From an uncultured Planctomycetaceae bacterium (lineage in GTDB: Bacteria; Planctomycetota; Planctomycetia; Planctomycetales; Planctomycetaceae): a DNA stretch of 6,570 bases. The first letter of the stretch is position 1. Each line of letters begins with the position of its first letter. The notes under the pieces are model-generated. The model did no database searches, was not told where the DNA came from, and saw only the letters and a list, made by a program, of their open reading frames with translations. The stretch is from contig CAIJTL010000514.1 in assembly GCA_903823545.1 (NCBI GenBank), forward strand, positions 1-6,570, written 5' to 3'. Positions 1-6,367 of the stretch are shown in pieces. The position numbers and the translations under genes are program-made.

Positions 1-1413
1 GCGACGGTTCGATTTCGGTTTCGCAAGTTGTCGAGTCTTCCGATCCGCGATGAAAAGCCGTTGGCCGAGTTGGTGTTTCGGAACGTTGGGAAATTTACGT
101 TTGAGTTACCTGATGCGGTGAAGGGGCAAACGGATTTGTTTGTCGAGAGGGTCGCAGAACATCCAGACTATCAGTCGTTGGGAGCGACTGGGCAAGGGTT
201 TTATTTCTTGTCGAAGGCGGAGCCGAGTCATGCTCGAGATTTCATTCGGCAAGTGAAGATGGTTCCGGGAAAGGTCGTCACTGGCCGAGTCTTGGATCTC
301 AACGGGCAACCGGCGAAGGGGATCGCGGTGACATCGGGGTTCAATCGAGAAGGTTGGCAGAACGGAAACGCGCACAAGACGACGACCGATGCGAACGGTC
401 GCTATCGCCTGGTGGTTCCGGAGAGTTCCGGTCGCGGTCGCATCTACGTGAATCCGAATCATGCAGCGGCGGTGTCGCGAGCGATCACTCCGGAATTCGG
501 CGAGCAGCCGGTCTTTCAACTGCAACGCGGCACGCGGTTGTTCGGGCGAGTCACCGATGCGAAGGGACGCGGCGTGGCCAACGCCGTTGTGCGTGCGGAC
601 GGCAGTGATCGAGTGCCGTTGCGGTACGCGATCACGGATGCCGACGGGCGGTATTCGCTCCCGCCGTGTCAGTACGGGAAATACGTCGTTGAACTTTATG
701 ACGAAGGCCGTTTTCCTGAGCTTCCCAAAGACGGCGTGCGACTTCCCGATGTCTATCTTCATCAAGTGGTGGATCTCCCGAAGACCGCGCCGGCCCAACA
801 AAAGCTCGACTTCAAGCCGACCGAGTCCGTGCGCATGACTGCTCGCTACACAACGAGCGACGATCAACCAGTCCGCGGTCGCAGCCTGTCGGTGATGGGA
901 GTCGCCAACAAAGTGGTCTGGTGGGGCCGACTTCGCGAAGTGACCGATCAACCCGGCCTGTATGAACTGCGAGTCCCTCGTGGCTTTGAAGGCCGCATTA
1001 ATCAGAACTCAGACGACGGCTTTTTGCGGATCACTCGCGAAGCGGCTGATGGAAAGTCGGTTCCCGAACGATACGTCACCAAGTTCGACGAAGATGGTCT
1101 CGCTTTCCATGTCGTCCGCTTGAAGCCGTCGTCCGTGACGCTCCGTCCGACGTTCGACGGCAAGCCCGTGAAGCCAACAGGCCCGCTGAACTTTCCGCAG
1201 TTCGCAGATTCCAATGCCGCTCAGCAAATCGGTGCCCGCCTGCCAACCTCGCAAGCTCGAACGCCAGATGACGACAAACTCTGGTTCGACGTGCATCCCA
1301 ACATCGACCTGCTGCTAAAGCTCAACATCCCCGGATTCAAGCCGTGGCAAGAGACCGTTCAAATCATGGAAGGGGAAGATCGAGTCATCGACGTGCCGCT
1401 GGAGTCAGAGTAG
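1..1413 (+). CDS. Carboxypeptidase-regulatory-like repeat protein, 3' part (5' end outside window)
   Basis: The reading frame is open from the first base to TAG at 1411-1413, giving 470 residues in the window. The TTG at 28 has no convincing ribosome binding site and the frame continues upstream of it, so the gene is treated as 5'-truncated. Two copies of a carboxypeptidase-regulatory-like (CarboxypepD_reg, transthyretin-like beta-sandwich) unit are visible at about residues 90-150 and 176-235. Each has a G-x-V-x-D/T-x-x-G start followed by the hallmark T-D-A-x-G-R-Y strand. The roughly 230 C-terminal residues are rich in beta-type sequence and end in a similar fold-like stretch (GFKPWQETVQIMEGEDRVIDV), but I recognise no family there. 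No catalytic motif is visible. In Planctomycetota such repeats often sit at the C-terminus of secreted or membrane proteins, including M56/BlaR1-like proteases; which N-terminus is attached here cannot be seen. An extracytoplasmic, binding or structural role is inference. The next gene starts 116 bases downstream on the same strand. Confidence 0.8.
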   Translation, partial: ATVRFRFRKLSSLPIRDEKPLAELVFRNVGKFTFELPDAVKGQTDLFVERVAEHPDYQSLGATGQGFYFLSKAEPSHARDFIRQVKMVPGKVVTGRVLDLNGQPAKGIAVTSGFNREGWQNGNAHKTTTDANGRYRLVVPESSGRGRIYVNPNHAAAVSRAITPEFGEQPVFQLQRGTRLFGRVTDAKGRGVANAVVRADGSDRVPLRYAITDADGRYSLPPCQYGKYVVELYDEGRFPELPKDGVRLPDVYLHQVVDLPKTAPAQQKLDFKPTESVRMTARYTTSDDQPVRGRSLSVMGVANKVVWWGRLREVTDQPGLYELRVPRGFEGRINQNSDDGFLRITREAADGKSVPERYVTKFDEDGLAFHVVRLKPSSVTLRPTFDGKPVKPTGPLNFPQFADSNAAQQIGARLPTSQARTPDDDKLWFDVHPNIDLLLKLNIPGFKPWQETVQIMEGEDRVIDVPLESE

Positions 1414-1529
1414 TCTCTACTTTGCCGATTCAAATTGAACCAATTACGTCGAGTCGACCGTTCCTCCAAGGCCAAACAGGCGGGCTTGGGGTGCTGATCG
1501 ACATTTAACCGCTCCGAGAGAACCCAATC

Positions 1530-2447
1530 ATGTCATACGGATATTCAAACGATCGCGGCGGCTTTCAGCTTCGGCCGCAGTGGATCATCGCTGGAATCAT
1601 CGTGGTGGGCACGCTGATTAAGTTCTTCGGCAACACCCAGGAGAATCCTGTCACTGGAGAAAAGCAGCATGTCGCGCTGTCGGTCTCCGATGAGATTTCG
1701 CTCGGTCTGCAATCTGCACCGTCGATGGCCCGGCAGATGGGGGGAGAGTTTGACCCGAATTCCAAGTCGGGTGTGCTGGTTCGTGAAGTGGGTGAGTTAT
1801 TGGTCGCCCAGAGCATCGCTCGAAAAAGCCCATACAAGTTTCAGTTCCACTTGCTCCGCGATCCCAACATGGTGAATGCGTTTGCTCTGCCGGGAGGGCA
1901 GGTCTTTATTACGGTGGGTTTGCTGACGCGACTTCAGAACGAAGCACAGCTTGCTGGGGTGCTCGGACACGAGATCGGCCATGTGATCCACCGGCACGGT
2001 GCGCAACACATGGCGAAAGGAGAGTTGGGCCAAATGCTCGTGACCGCTGTCGGCATCGCCAGCAGTGACGAGCGAAGTTCAGGACGTACCAATCAAGCGA
2101 TCGCGGGGATGGTCAATTCGATGCTGCAATTGAAGTACGGTCGTGGTGACGAAACACAATCCGATCAATTCGGTCTCGAAGCGATGGCGGCTGCTGGCTT
2201 TGATCCCTCGCAGATGCTCGGGGTCATGAAGGTTCTTGCGGAAGTGTCTAAAGGAAATCGCCAGCCGGAGTGGATGTCGTCACACCCATTTCCAGAACAT
2301 CGCCACGAAATAATTGAAACTTGGTTGAGCGAAAAGTATCCCAATGGCATTCCCGAATCGCTGACGGTAGGCAGGAAGTTCAAATCGCGAGAGCAAGACT
2401 CTTCTTCCAACGCTCCGCCGCCAAAAAAGAGAAGCCCGGCACGCTAA
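1530..2447 (+). CDS. Membrane-anchored M48 family zinc metalloprotease
   Basis: The product has 305 residues. The ATG start is supported by GAGAG at 1516-1520, nine bases upstream. A single hydrophobic segment at about residues 18-34 follows a short polar N-terminus and looks like a signal anchor, leaving the catalytic domain outside the cytoplasmic membrane (inference). An N-P-V-T-G-E-K-Q segment at 40-47 precedes the protease domain, as in other M48 proteins. The zinc site is complete: HEIGH at 147-151 supplies two histidines and the catalytic glutamate, E208 in the E-T-Q-S-D-Q-F-G helix is the expected third ligand, and the S-H-P-F-P-E-H-R motif at 251-258 matches the conserved HP...R element near the M48 active site. 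Known M48 relatives (LoiP/YggG, BepA, Oma1) degrade or process membrane and envelope proteins. There is no TPR domain, so it resembles LoiP more than BepA. The last residues (P-P-P-K-K-R-S-P-A-R) are low complexity and overlap a terminator for the opposite strand. The family call is firm; the substrate is unknown. Confidence 0.9.
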   Translation: MSYGYSNDRGGFQLRPQWIIAGIIVVGTLIKFFGNTQENPVTGEKQHVALSVSDEISLGLQSAPSMARQMGGEFDPNSKSGVLVREVGELLVAQSIARKSPYKFQFHLLRDPNMVNAFALPGGQVFITVGLLTRLQNEAQLAGVLGHEIGHVIHRHGAQHMAKGELGQMLVTAVGIASSDERSSGRTNQAIAGMVNSMLQLKYGRGDETQSDQFGLEAMAAAGFDPSQMLGVMKVLAEVSKGNRQPEWMSSHPFPEHRHEIIETWLSEKYPNGIPESLTVGRKFKSREQDSSSNAPPPKKRSPAR

Positions 2448-2458
2448 CGCACCGGGCT
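2423..2458 (-). terminator. Intrinsic terminator of the minus-strand gene, inside the M48 coding end
   Basis: Read on the minus strand, a perfect 7-bp GC-rich stem (AGCCCGG at 2458-2452 and CCGGGCT at 2439-2433, 12-base loop) is followed four bases later by six T residues (2428-2423). This is a standard rho-independent terminator, placed 27 bases past the stop codon of the 2485-3300 gene. On the plus strand the stem has no T tract after it, so it should work mainly for the minus-strand transcript. The M48 stop codon (2445-2447) lies in the loop. Confidence 0.8.
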
Positions 2459-2484
2459 CCTGACCCACTCAGCTTGTACGTTGA

Positions 2485-3300
2485 CTACTGCGATTCCAGT
2501 TCGCTCTTCGCGTCGGTTCCGGTTTCCAACTGCTTCATCTCCACCAGCGTTTGGCAGACTTGTTTGAACGAGGATCGTGGCTCTTTGTCGTTCTTACGTT
2601 CCATCGTGATCTTCACCGACCACTGAGCCAGTCCATACGGCGTGTCGTCACTGCGCCAGAGTTCCGCTTCTTGGATCGTGTGGTTTTCCAAGTTCTCGGC
2701 CTCGTGCTTCCCTTTCCACTTTTGGGCGGTGACAGCGCCGGTTGTCAGATCGAGGTTTTCGGCGTCGCCATCTTTTTCGAGCGTTGTGTAATGTCGGATC
2801 AATGCGATCTTGGGATAGATTTGAAGCACCGACCCTTTGAGTTGTTCAACTTCTTTGGCCCCCTCTTTGCGGAAGCCCTTCACGATCGACAGATAAGAAA
2901 CGGGGATTGTTTCCTCATCTTCAAGCTTGCCAACGACACGATGCTCCGGGAGGAGCACTTTGTAAATCGTCTGTCCGACAGGGCCAGGGTTGATTCCCGC
3001 TTCGCTCTTTTTGCCCGTTTGAATTTTGATTTCGAGCCAGCGGCACGGAACCATCTTCCCTTCGTATTCAGCCTCTTGTTTGCCGACAGACTTGATCGTC
3101 AGGTGCTGAATCCATTCGATTTCGAGGTCCGCTTGGCCGCTGCTCGCTCGGGTTTCGATCTGCTTGTAGGTTCCTTCGTACCGGACCCACGTCCCATCTT
3201 CGGGCAGTTTCCAGATCACCCCTTGAGCACTCGCCGGCCGCTCGAAAGCGACGGACAAGAATCCCAACAAGACGACAGCAGTTGTGAACCAGCGAGTCAT
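2485..3300 (-). CDS. Secreted protein of unknown function
   Basis: The product has 271 residues. The frame is open further upstream, but the ATG at 3300 is chosen because GAGG lies six bases before it (3310-3307) and translation from it begins with a good signal peptide: M-T-R, a hydrophobic core, then A-S-A before Q26, so cleavage after residue 25 is likely. There is no lipobox, so it is probably released or periplasmic. The mature part is hydrophilic, rich in Glu and Lys, with alternating patterns suggesting beta strands (for example W-V-R-Y-E-G-T-Y at 38-45 and S-V-K-I-T-M-E at 228-234). It has two cysteines, C86 and C249, which could pair after export. I see no catalytic motif, transmembrane segment or repeat, and do not recognise the family. 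It lies 156 bases downstream of the thiS start-proximal unit on the same strand, is convergent with the M48 gene, and has its own terminator. No functional link to thiamin is implied. Confidence 0.75.
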   Translation of the reverse strand: MTRWFTTAVVLLGFLSVAFERPASAQGVIWKLPEDGTWVRYEGTYKQIETRASSGQADLEIEWIQHLTIKSVGKQEAEYEGKMVPCRWLEIKIQTGKKSEAGINPGPVGQTIYKVLLPEHRVVGKLEDEETIPVSYLSIVKGFRKEGAKEVEQLKGSVLQIYPKIALIRHYTTLEKDGDAENLDLTTGAVTAQKWKGKHEAENLENHTIQEAELWRSDDTPYGLAQWSVKITMERKNDKEPRSSFKQVCQTLVEMKQLETGTDAKSELESQ

Positions 3301-3456
3301 CAGCAACCTCAACGTGCGTAACGACGAAATCCGAAATGCCGTACAGAGCAATTCCTGCGCGGCGAACCAGCAACGCGCGGGAGTCTGGCACAGCTTGGAA
3401 AGAGTGACAAGACGGGTTTGAACGGAGTTCGACCTCAATAGAGAGCGGGAGCAACT

Positions 3457-3657
3457 TCAACCACCGCCAACGAGGGTCACGATCTCGATGCTGTCGCCGG
3501 GTTGTAGAACACAATTCGCGTGAGTCGTTCGGGGGACGAGTTGCTGATTTCGCTCTACAGCCAAATAGCGTGGCTGAAGTTTGAGTTGCTCCAGCAACAT
3601 CGCGACCGTGCATTCCGCCTCCACTTGCCGAGGCTCTCCATTCACCGAAATCTCCAC
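3457..3657 (-). CDS. thiS: Thiamin biosynthesis sulfur carrier protein ThiS
   Basis: The product is a 66-residue ubiquitin-like protein, the usual ThiS length. It opens with the typical first strand (M-E-I-S-V-N-G-E after a GTG start), has the T-V-A-M-L-L-E-Q-L helix, the [11 protein letters not shown] segment, the G-D-S-I-E-I-V strand, and ends in V-G-G-G. The C-terminal Gly-Gly is the part adenylated by ThiF and converted to a thiocarboxylate, which donates sulfur to the thiazole made by ThiG. The GTG start at 3657 is preferred: GGGAG (3671-3667) sits nine bases upstream, and the in-frame ATG at 3801 would add 48 residues that do not resemble the family. No thiG, thiF or other thiamin gene lies in the window: the next gene on the strand is the secreted protein, so either partners are elsewhere or this is a solitary sulfur carrier. 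MoaD-like proteins share the fold, but the sequence pattern fits ThiS best. Confidence 0.85.
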   Translation of the reverse strand: MEISVNGEPRQVEAECTVAMLLEQLKLQPRYLAVERNQQLVPRTTHANCVLQPGDSIEIVTLVGGG

Positions 3658-3708
3658 GTCGTGCTGCTCCCGATCAGGTTCAACTTGGTCTTGCCAAATG
3701 CCGGTGCG

Positions 3709-3737
3709 AGTGTAGACCTGCCTCACCGCACCAACAA
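3709..3737 (-). promoter_or_regulatory. Possible sigma-70-type promoter for thiS
   Basis: On the minus strand TTGTTG (3737-3732) and TACACT (3714-3709) are 17 bases apart, matching the -35 and -10 consensus at three and four positions. Initiation near 3702 would leave a leader of about 45 bases before the thiS GTG. The match is modest and could be chance. Confidence 0.3.
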
Positions 3738-3817
3738 GCAGCCGCCTTTTTCCAAAACATTGGGAACTGCTGGAAGCGGTCTGTTGTCGAACCGGCCACA
3801 CTTGGCTGGAAATGGCC

Positions 3818-3876
3818 GAATCACAGACGGCTCGTCTGTGATTCCATCGTTCCCTACTGGCAGGCGCGCCGCCTGC
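3818..3876. repeat. Pair of related hairpins (REP-like palindromes) between thiS and the VIT-VWA gene
   Basis: The first hairpin has a perfect 12-bp stem (3818-3829 with 3833-3844) and a three-base loop. The second has a perfect 7-bp stem (3860-3866 with 3870-3876) and a three-base loop. Both contain the core CAG-R-CG, three bases, CG-Y-CTG. The first has A paired with T at the variable position and the second has G paired with C, a compensatory difference that keeps the pairing. Neither has a T tract, so they do not look like intrinsic terminators. The arrangement resembles the dispersed extragenic palindromes of bacteria. They sit 25 to 83 bases before the start codon of the plus-strand gene, so they could lie in its leader. 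Confidence 0.6.
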
Positions 3877-3901
3877 TCTACGAACTCATGGAGCGCTTGT
3901 C

Positions 3902-4843
3902 ATGACGCGAAAATTGTGGACTCTTTTGCTCGCGGCCGTCACGTGGTTCCTACCAAGCCTTGCTTCTGCCCAAGTGGTGATCGTCGAGCATGGCGCGCGG
4001 GTGACTCGTCTGCCGCATCCGGGGACGACATCTCGACCGGTATTGCCGCCGTCAGTTTACAAAGTTCGCTCCGTCGATATGCAGGTCTCGGTGAAAGACC
4101 AGATTGCCACAGTGCAGTTGTCGCAGGTCTTTCAGAACGTCAGCAGCCAAGTGCTCGAAGCACAGCTTCTTTTTCCAATGCCAGAGAATGCGGCGGTCAG
4201 TCAGCTCACGTTGCTGGTTGACGGCAAAGAACTCGTGGGCAAGCTAATGAAGAAGGACGAAGCTCGTGCCGTTTACGAGTCGATCGTGCGGCAACGCAAA
4301 GACCCAGCATTGCTCGAATACCTCGGCCAAGGATTGTTCCAAACGAGTGTCTTCCCCGTTCCGCCGAATGCCGAACGACGTGTCGAGATTCGCTATTCGC
4401 AGTTGTTGCATAGCGAGAACGGACTTGTTGATTTGCTACTTCCAATCGGGACTCACAAGCACGCACAGCATCCGATTGAAACGCTCAATATCGCGGTGCG
4501 TGTCGAGACGTCCGACCCGCTCAAAGGAATTTACAGCCCGACGCACGCGATTGAACTCACTCGCCCTGACGGGACTCACGCTGTCTGCAAACTTGCACTG
4601 ACGAACGTCTCGAACCCCGACGATTTCCGTTTGCTCTTCGGAACTGATCGCGGAGCGGTCGGCATGAACGTCATCAGCTATCGCCCCAAAGATGAACGTC
4701 ATCAGCTATCGCCCCAAAGATTCGGAAGATGGCTTCTTCCTGATGCTTGCCAGTCCGGACGTGAAGCCCGACGCGAAGCCGCTACCAAAGACAGTGGTCT
4801 TTGTCGTCGATCGCAGCGGCAGCATGACCGGTCAGAAATTTGA
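3902..4843 (+). CDS. VIT domain protein, N-terminal part of a split VIT-VWA gene
   Basis: The frame gives 313 residues, starting at ATG 3902 with GGAG (3890-3893) eight bases upstream. It begins with a signal peptide (M-T-R-K, hydrophobic core, A-S-A before Q24), so the protein is exported. A VIT domain (vault protein/inter-alpha-trypsin inhibitor type) covers about residues 55-185, with the typical F-P-M-P-E-N-A-A-V, Y-E-S-I-V-R-Q-R-K-D-P-A-L-L-E-Y and F-P-V-P-P-N elements. Homology with the full-length family should continue into a VWA domain, but the frame is lost after residue 263 because of the 28-bp duplication at 4664-4719. The last 50 or so residues, from about 264, are out-of-frame translation rich in Arg and Gln and have no family resemblance. 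The VWA half continues in the overlapping frame 4692-6275. VIT-VWA proteins are thought to be surface or periplasmic adhesion-like proteins; the ligand is unknown. If translated alone, this piece would be an exported VIT domain with an aberrant tail. Confidence 0.8.
   Translation: MTRKLWTLLLAAVTWFLPSLASAQVVIVEHGARVTRLPHPGTTSRPVLPPSVYKVRSVDMQVSVKDQIATVQLSQVFQNVSSQVLEAQLLFPMPENAAVSQLTLLVDGKELVGKLMKKDEARAVYESIVRQRKDPALLEYLGQGLFQTSVFPVPPNAERRVEIRYSQLLHSENGLVDLLLPIGTHKHAQHPIETLNIAVRVETSDPLKGIYSPTHAIELTRPDGTHAVCKLALTNVSNPDDFRLLFGTDRGAVGMNVISYRPKDERHQLSPQRFGRWLLPDACQSGREARREAATKDSGLCRRSQRQHDRSEI
4664..4721. repeat. Exact 28-bp tandem duplication causing a frameshift
   Basis: Bases 4664-4691 and 4692-4719 are identical, and the first two bases of a third unit follow (4720-4721). 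Each copy encodes M-N-V-I-S-Y-R-P-K in the frame that matches the family. Because 28 is not a multiple of three, the extra copy shifts the reading frame by one base and splits the VIT-VWA gene. Removing one copy gives one continuous frame of 781 residues from 3902 to 6275. Confidence 0.9.
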
Positions 4844-6275
4844 ACAAGCTCGCGGTGCGTTGAAGTTCTTGCTGCAACAGTTAAAGCCGGAAGACAATTT
4901 CAATCTTGTGGTCTACGACTCAGCGGTCGAAAGTTTTCGCCCGGAACTGCAACGAGCCGACGAAGCGACCATAAAAGCCGCGACCGGTTTTGTGGACGGC
5001 CTGTATGCCGGAGGCAGCACGAACATTGACGGTGCATTACAAACCGCACTCGCTCAACTGACCGATTCGAAGCGGCCAAGCTACGTGCTCTTCCTCACCG
5101 ATGGTCTGCCAACAGTCGGCGAGATGAACGAACAAAAGATCGCGACGAAAGCCAAAGAGGCAAACAAGGTCAACGCACGACTCTTCAACTTTGGCGTCGG
5201 CTTCGACGTCAACAGTCGCTTGCTCGACCGCATCTCACGAGATCATCGTGGCCAGTCAGTTTATGTTCGTCCGAATGAAAACATCGAAGCGTCTGTGTCG
5301 AGCCTCTATCGCAAAATCGGCTCGCCCGTGTTGACCGACATCGCGATTAATGTCGAACTCGATGCGGTCATTCCTGCTGGCACCGCTGGTCCGATCAACC
5401 GCACTTATCCGCGCCAACTGACTGACTTGTCTCAAGGTGAACAACTCGTGTGGGTCGGTCGCTATCGACATGCGGGTTCGGCGAAGGTCACGCTTGCGGG
5501 AGTCGCCGCTGACGAACGCAAGTCGTTTTCATTTCCAACCACATTCGTCGCGAAGTCCCACGATGAAACGTTTGGTTTTGTCGAAAAGCTGTGGGCCACG
5601 CGTCGCGTCGGCGAGATCATCGACGAACTCGACTTGCGTGGCCAAAACCAAGAACTCGTTGACGAACTTGTCAAACTTTCGATCCAACACGGCATCATGA
5701 CGCCGTACACCAGCTTCCTCGCCGACGAAAACGTGTCGCTTGCCGACACTAGCAACACGACTCGAGCCAGAGATGTTAGCCGTCGTGAACTTAGCAAAGC
5801 CGACGGTGTCGACGGGTTTGCTCAACGTGCCTTCAAAGGAAGACTGCAATCGTCCAATCAAGCGGCAGGAGCAGGCGGAGCCTCGTCAGGGCCAGCCGAT
5901 AAGAAGATGGCTAGCCCGGCACTCGGCGCTACCACCGCACCGTCATCGAGTCGAGTAGGTAACAAACCCAATCGCATCAGCGGTGTCGTGACTGAAGACA
6001 GCCTCGCCGATAAGTCGGAATCCGCCGATTCCAATCTGCGACAAGTTGGCCAGAAGACCTTCTTCCGCAAAAACAAACTTTGGCAAGACTCCACCGTCAC
6101 CGATGAGCAATCCAAGAACGCCATCCGCGTGAAGCAATTCAGCCGCGAGTACTTTGACCTCGCTGCCAAACACAGCGGAACGCTCGCCAAGTACATCGCT
6201 TTCGATGAACCGGTACTGGTCAATCTCGACGATAAGACCTATCAGATCGATCCCGAAGAGCCCGAGAAGTCGTGA
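4692..6275 (+). CDS. VWA domain protein, C-terminal part of a split VIT-VWA gene
   Basis: The frame has 527 residues, opening at the ATG of the second repeat copy. There is no ribosome binding site before it, so the start is only formal; the ancestral gene began at 3902. A von Willebrand factor A domain covers about residues 33-213. Its metal-ion-dependent adhesion site is complete: D40-x-S42-x-S44 (DRSGS), T110 in G-G-S-T-N and D137 in L-T-D-G. A beta-rich region follows, then a helical segment containing G-I-M-T-P-Y-T-S-F (334-342), found in planctomycete and other bacterial VIT-VWA proteins. A low-complexity Ala/Ser/Gly linker at about 385-425 leads to a C-terminal module (about 453-522) with F-F-R-K-N-K-L-W and F-S-R-E-Y-F-D-L elements. 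The half has no signal peptide of its own, so unless joined to the upstream half it would stay in the cytoplasm. The domain architecture resembles inter-alpha-trypsin inhibitor heavy chains. The domain call is firm; whether it is expressed as drawn is doubtful. Confidence 0.8.
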   Translation: MNVISYRPKDSEDGFFLMLASPDVKPDAKPLPKTVVFVVDRSGSMTGQKFEQARGALKFLLQQLKPEDNFNLVVYDSAVESFRPELQRADEATIKAATGFVDGLYAGGSTNIDGALQTALAQLTDSKRPSYVLFLTDGLPTVGEMNEQKIATKAKEANKVNARLFNFGVGFDVNSRLLDRISRDHRGQSVYVRPNENIEASVSSLYRKIGSPVLTDIAINVELDAVIPAGTAGPINRTYPRQLTDLSQGEQLVWVGRYRHAGSAKVTLAGVAADERKSFSFPTTFVAKSHDETFGFVEKLWATRRVGEIIDELDLRGQNQELVDELVKLSIQHGIMTPYTSFLADENVSLADTSNTTRARDVSRRELSKADGVDGFAQRAFKGRLQSSNQAAGAGGASSGPADKKMASPALGATTAPSSSRVGNKPNRISGVVTEDSLADKSESADSNLRQVGQKTFFRKNKLWQDSTVTDEQSKNAIRVKQFSREYFDLAAKHSGTLAKYIAFDEPVLVNLDDKTYQIDPEEPEKS

Positions 6276-6367
6276 AATTAAACTTCTGCGGATTTATCTT
6301 TGAAATTCGCGCTGCTAACGCCAAACGTTTTATGCCTCAGCTTCGCGGCGCGACAATTTCAACTGAT

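Noticed and set aside
106..951. Long open frame of 281 residues on the minus strand
   Set aside because: It lies opposite the carboxypeptidase-regulatory-like gene, is rich in Arg and His, and shows no family motif. The plus-strand frame has clear domain repeats.
1466..1489. Imperfect 8-bp inverted repeat after the first gene
   Set aside because: It has a mismatch in the stem and no T tract after it, so it is not supported as a terminator.
2551..3321. Open frame of 256 residues on the plus strand
   Set aside because: It is antisense to the secreted protein, which has a signal peptide, ribosome binding site and terminator. The frame has no motif and an Arg/Phe/Leu-rich shadow composition.
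3301..3438. N-terminal extension of the secreted protein to 3438
   Set aside because: It would bury the signal peptide 46 residues inside the protein; the ATG at 3300 has GAGG at correct spacing.
3068..3613. Open frame of 181 residues on the minus strand spanning the thiS/secreted-protein gap
   Set aside because: It overlaps both real genes in another frame and is Arg-rich with no recognisable features.
3658..3730. Possible TPP riboswitch before thiS, because AACCTGATC occurs at 3680-3672 on the minus strand
   Set aside because: The CTGAGA element is absent (only a weak TGAGG about 40 bases away), and the GGATAATGCCAGCG-type continuation is missing. A covariance search with the TPP model over 3650-3800 would settle it; a significant hit would reverse this.
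3658..3801. N-terminal extension of ThiS to the ATG at 3801
   Set aside because: The extra 48 residues are unlike ThiS, while the GTG at 3657 has a ribosome binding site and gives the normal family length.
3520..4221. Open frame of 233 residues on the plus strand
   Set aside because: It runs antisense to thiS and then out of frame with the VIT domain, and crosses both hairpins. No motif supports it.
6302..6360. Inverted GAAATT/AATTTC with partly matching flanks between the VWA gene and coaC
   Set aside because: The arms are short, AT-rich and 47 bases apart with a bulge; no T tract is placed to make a terminator. It may be chance.
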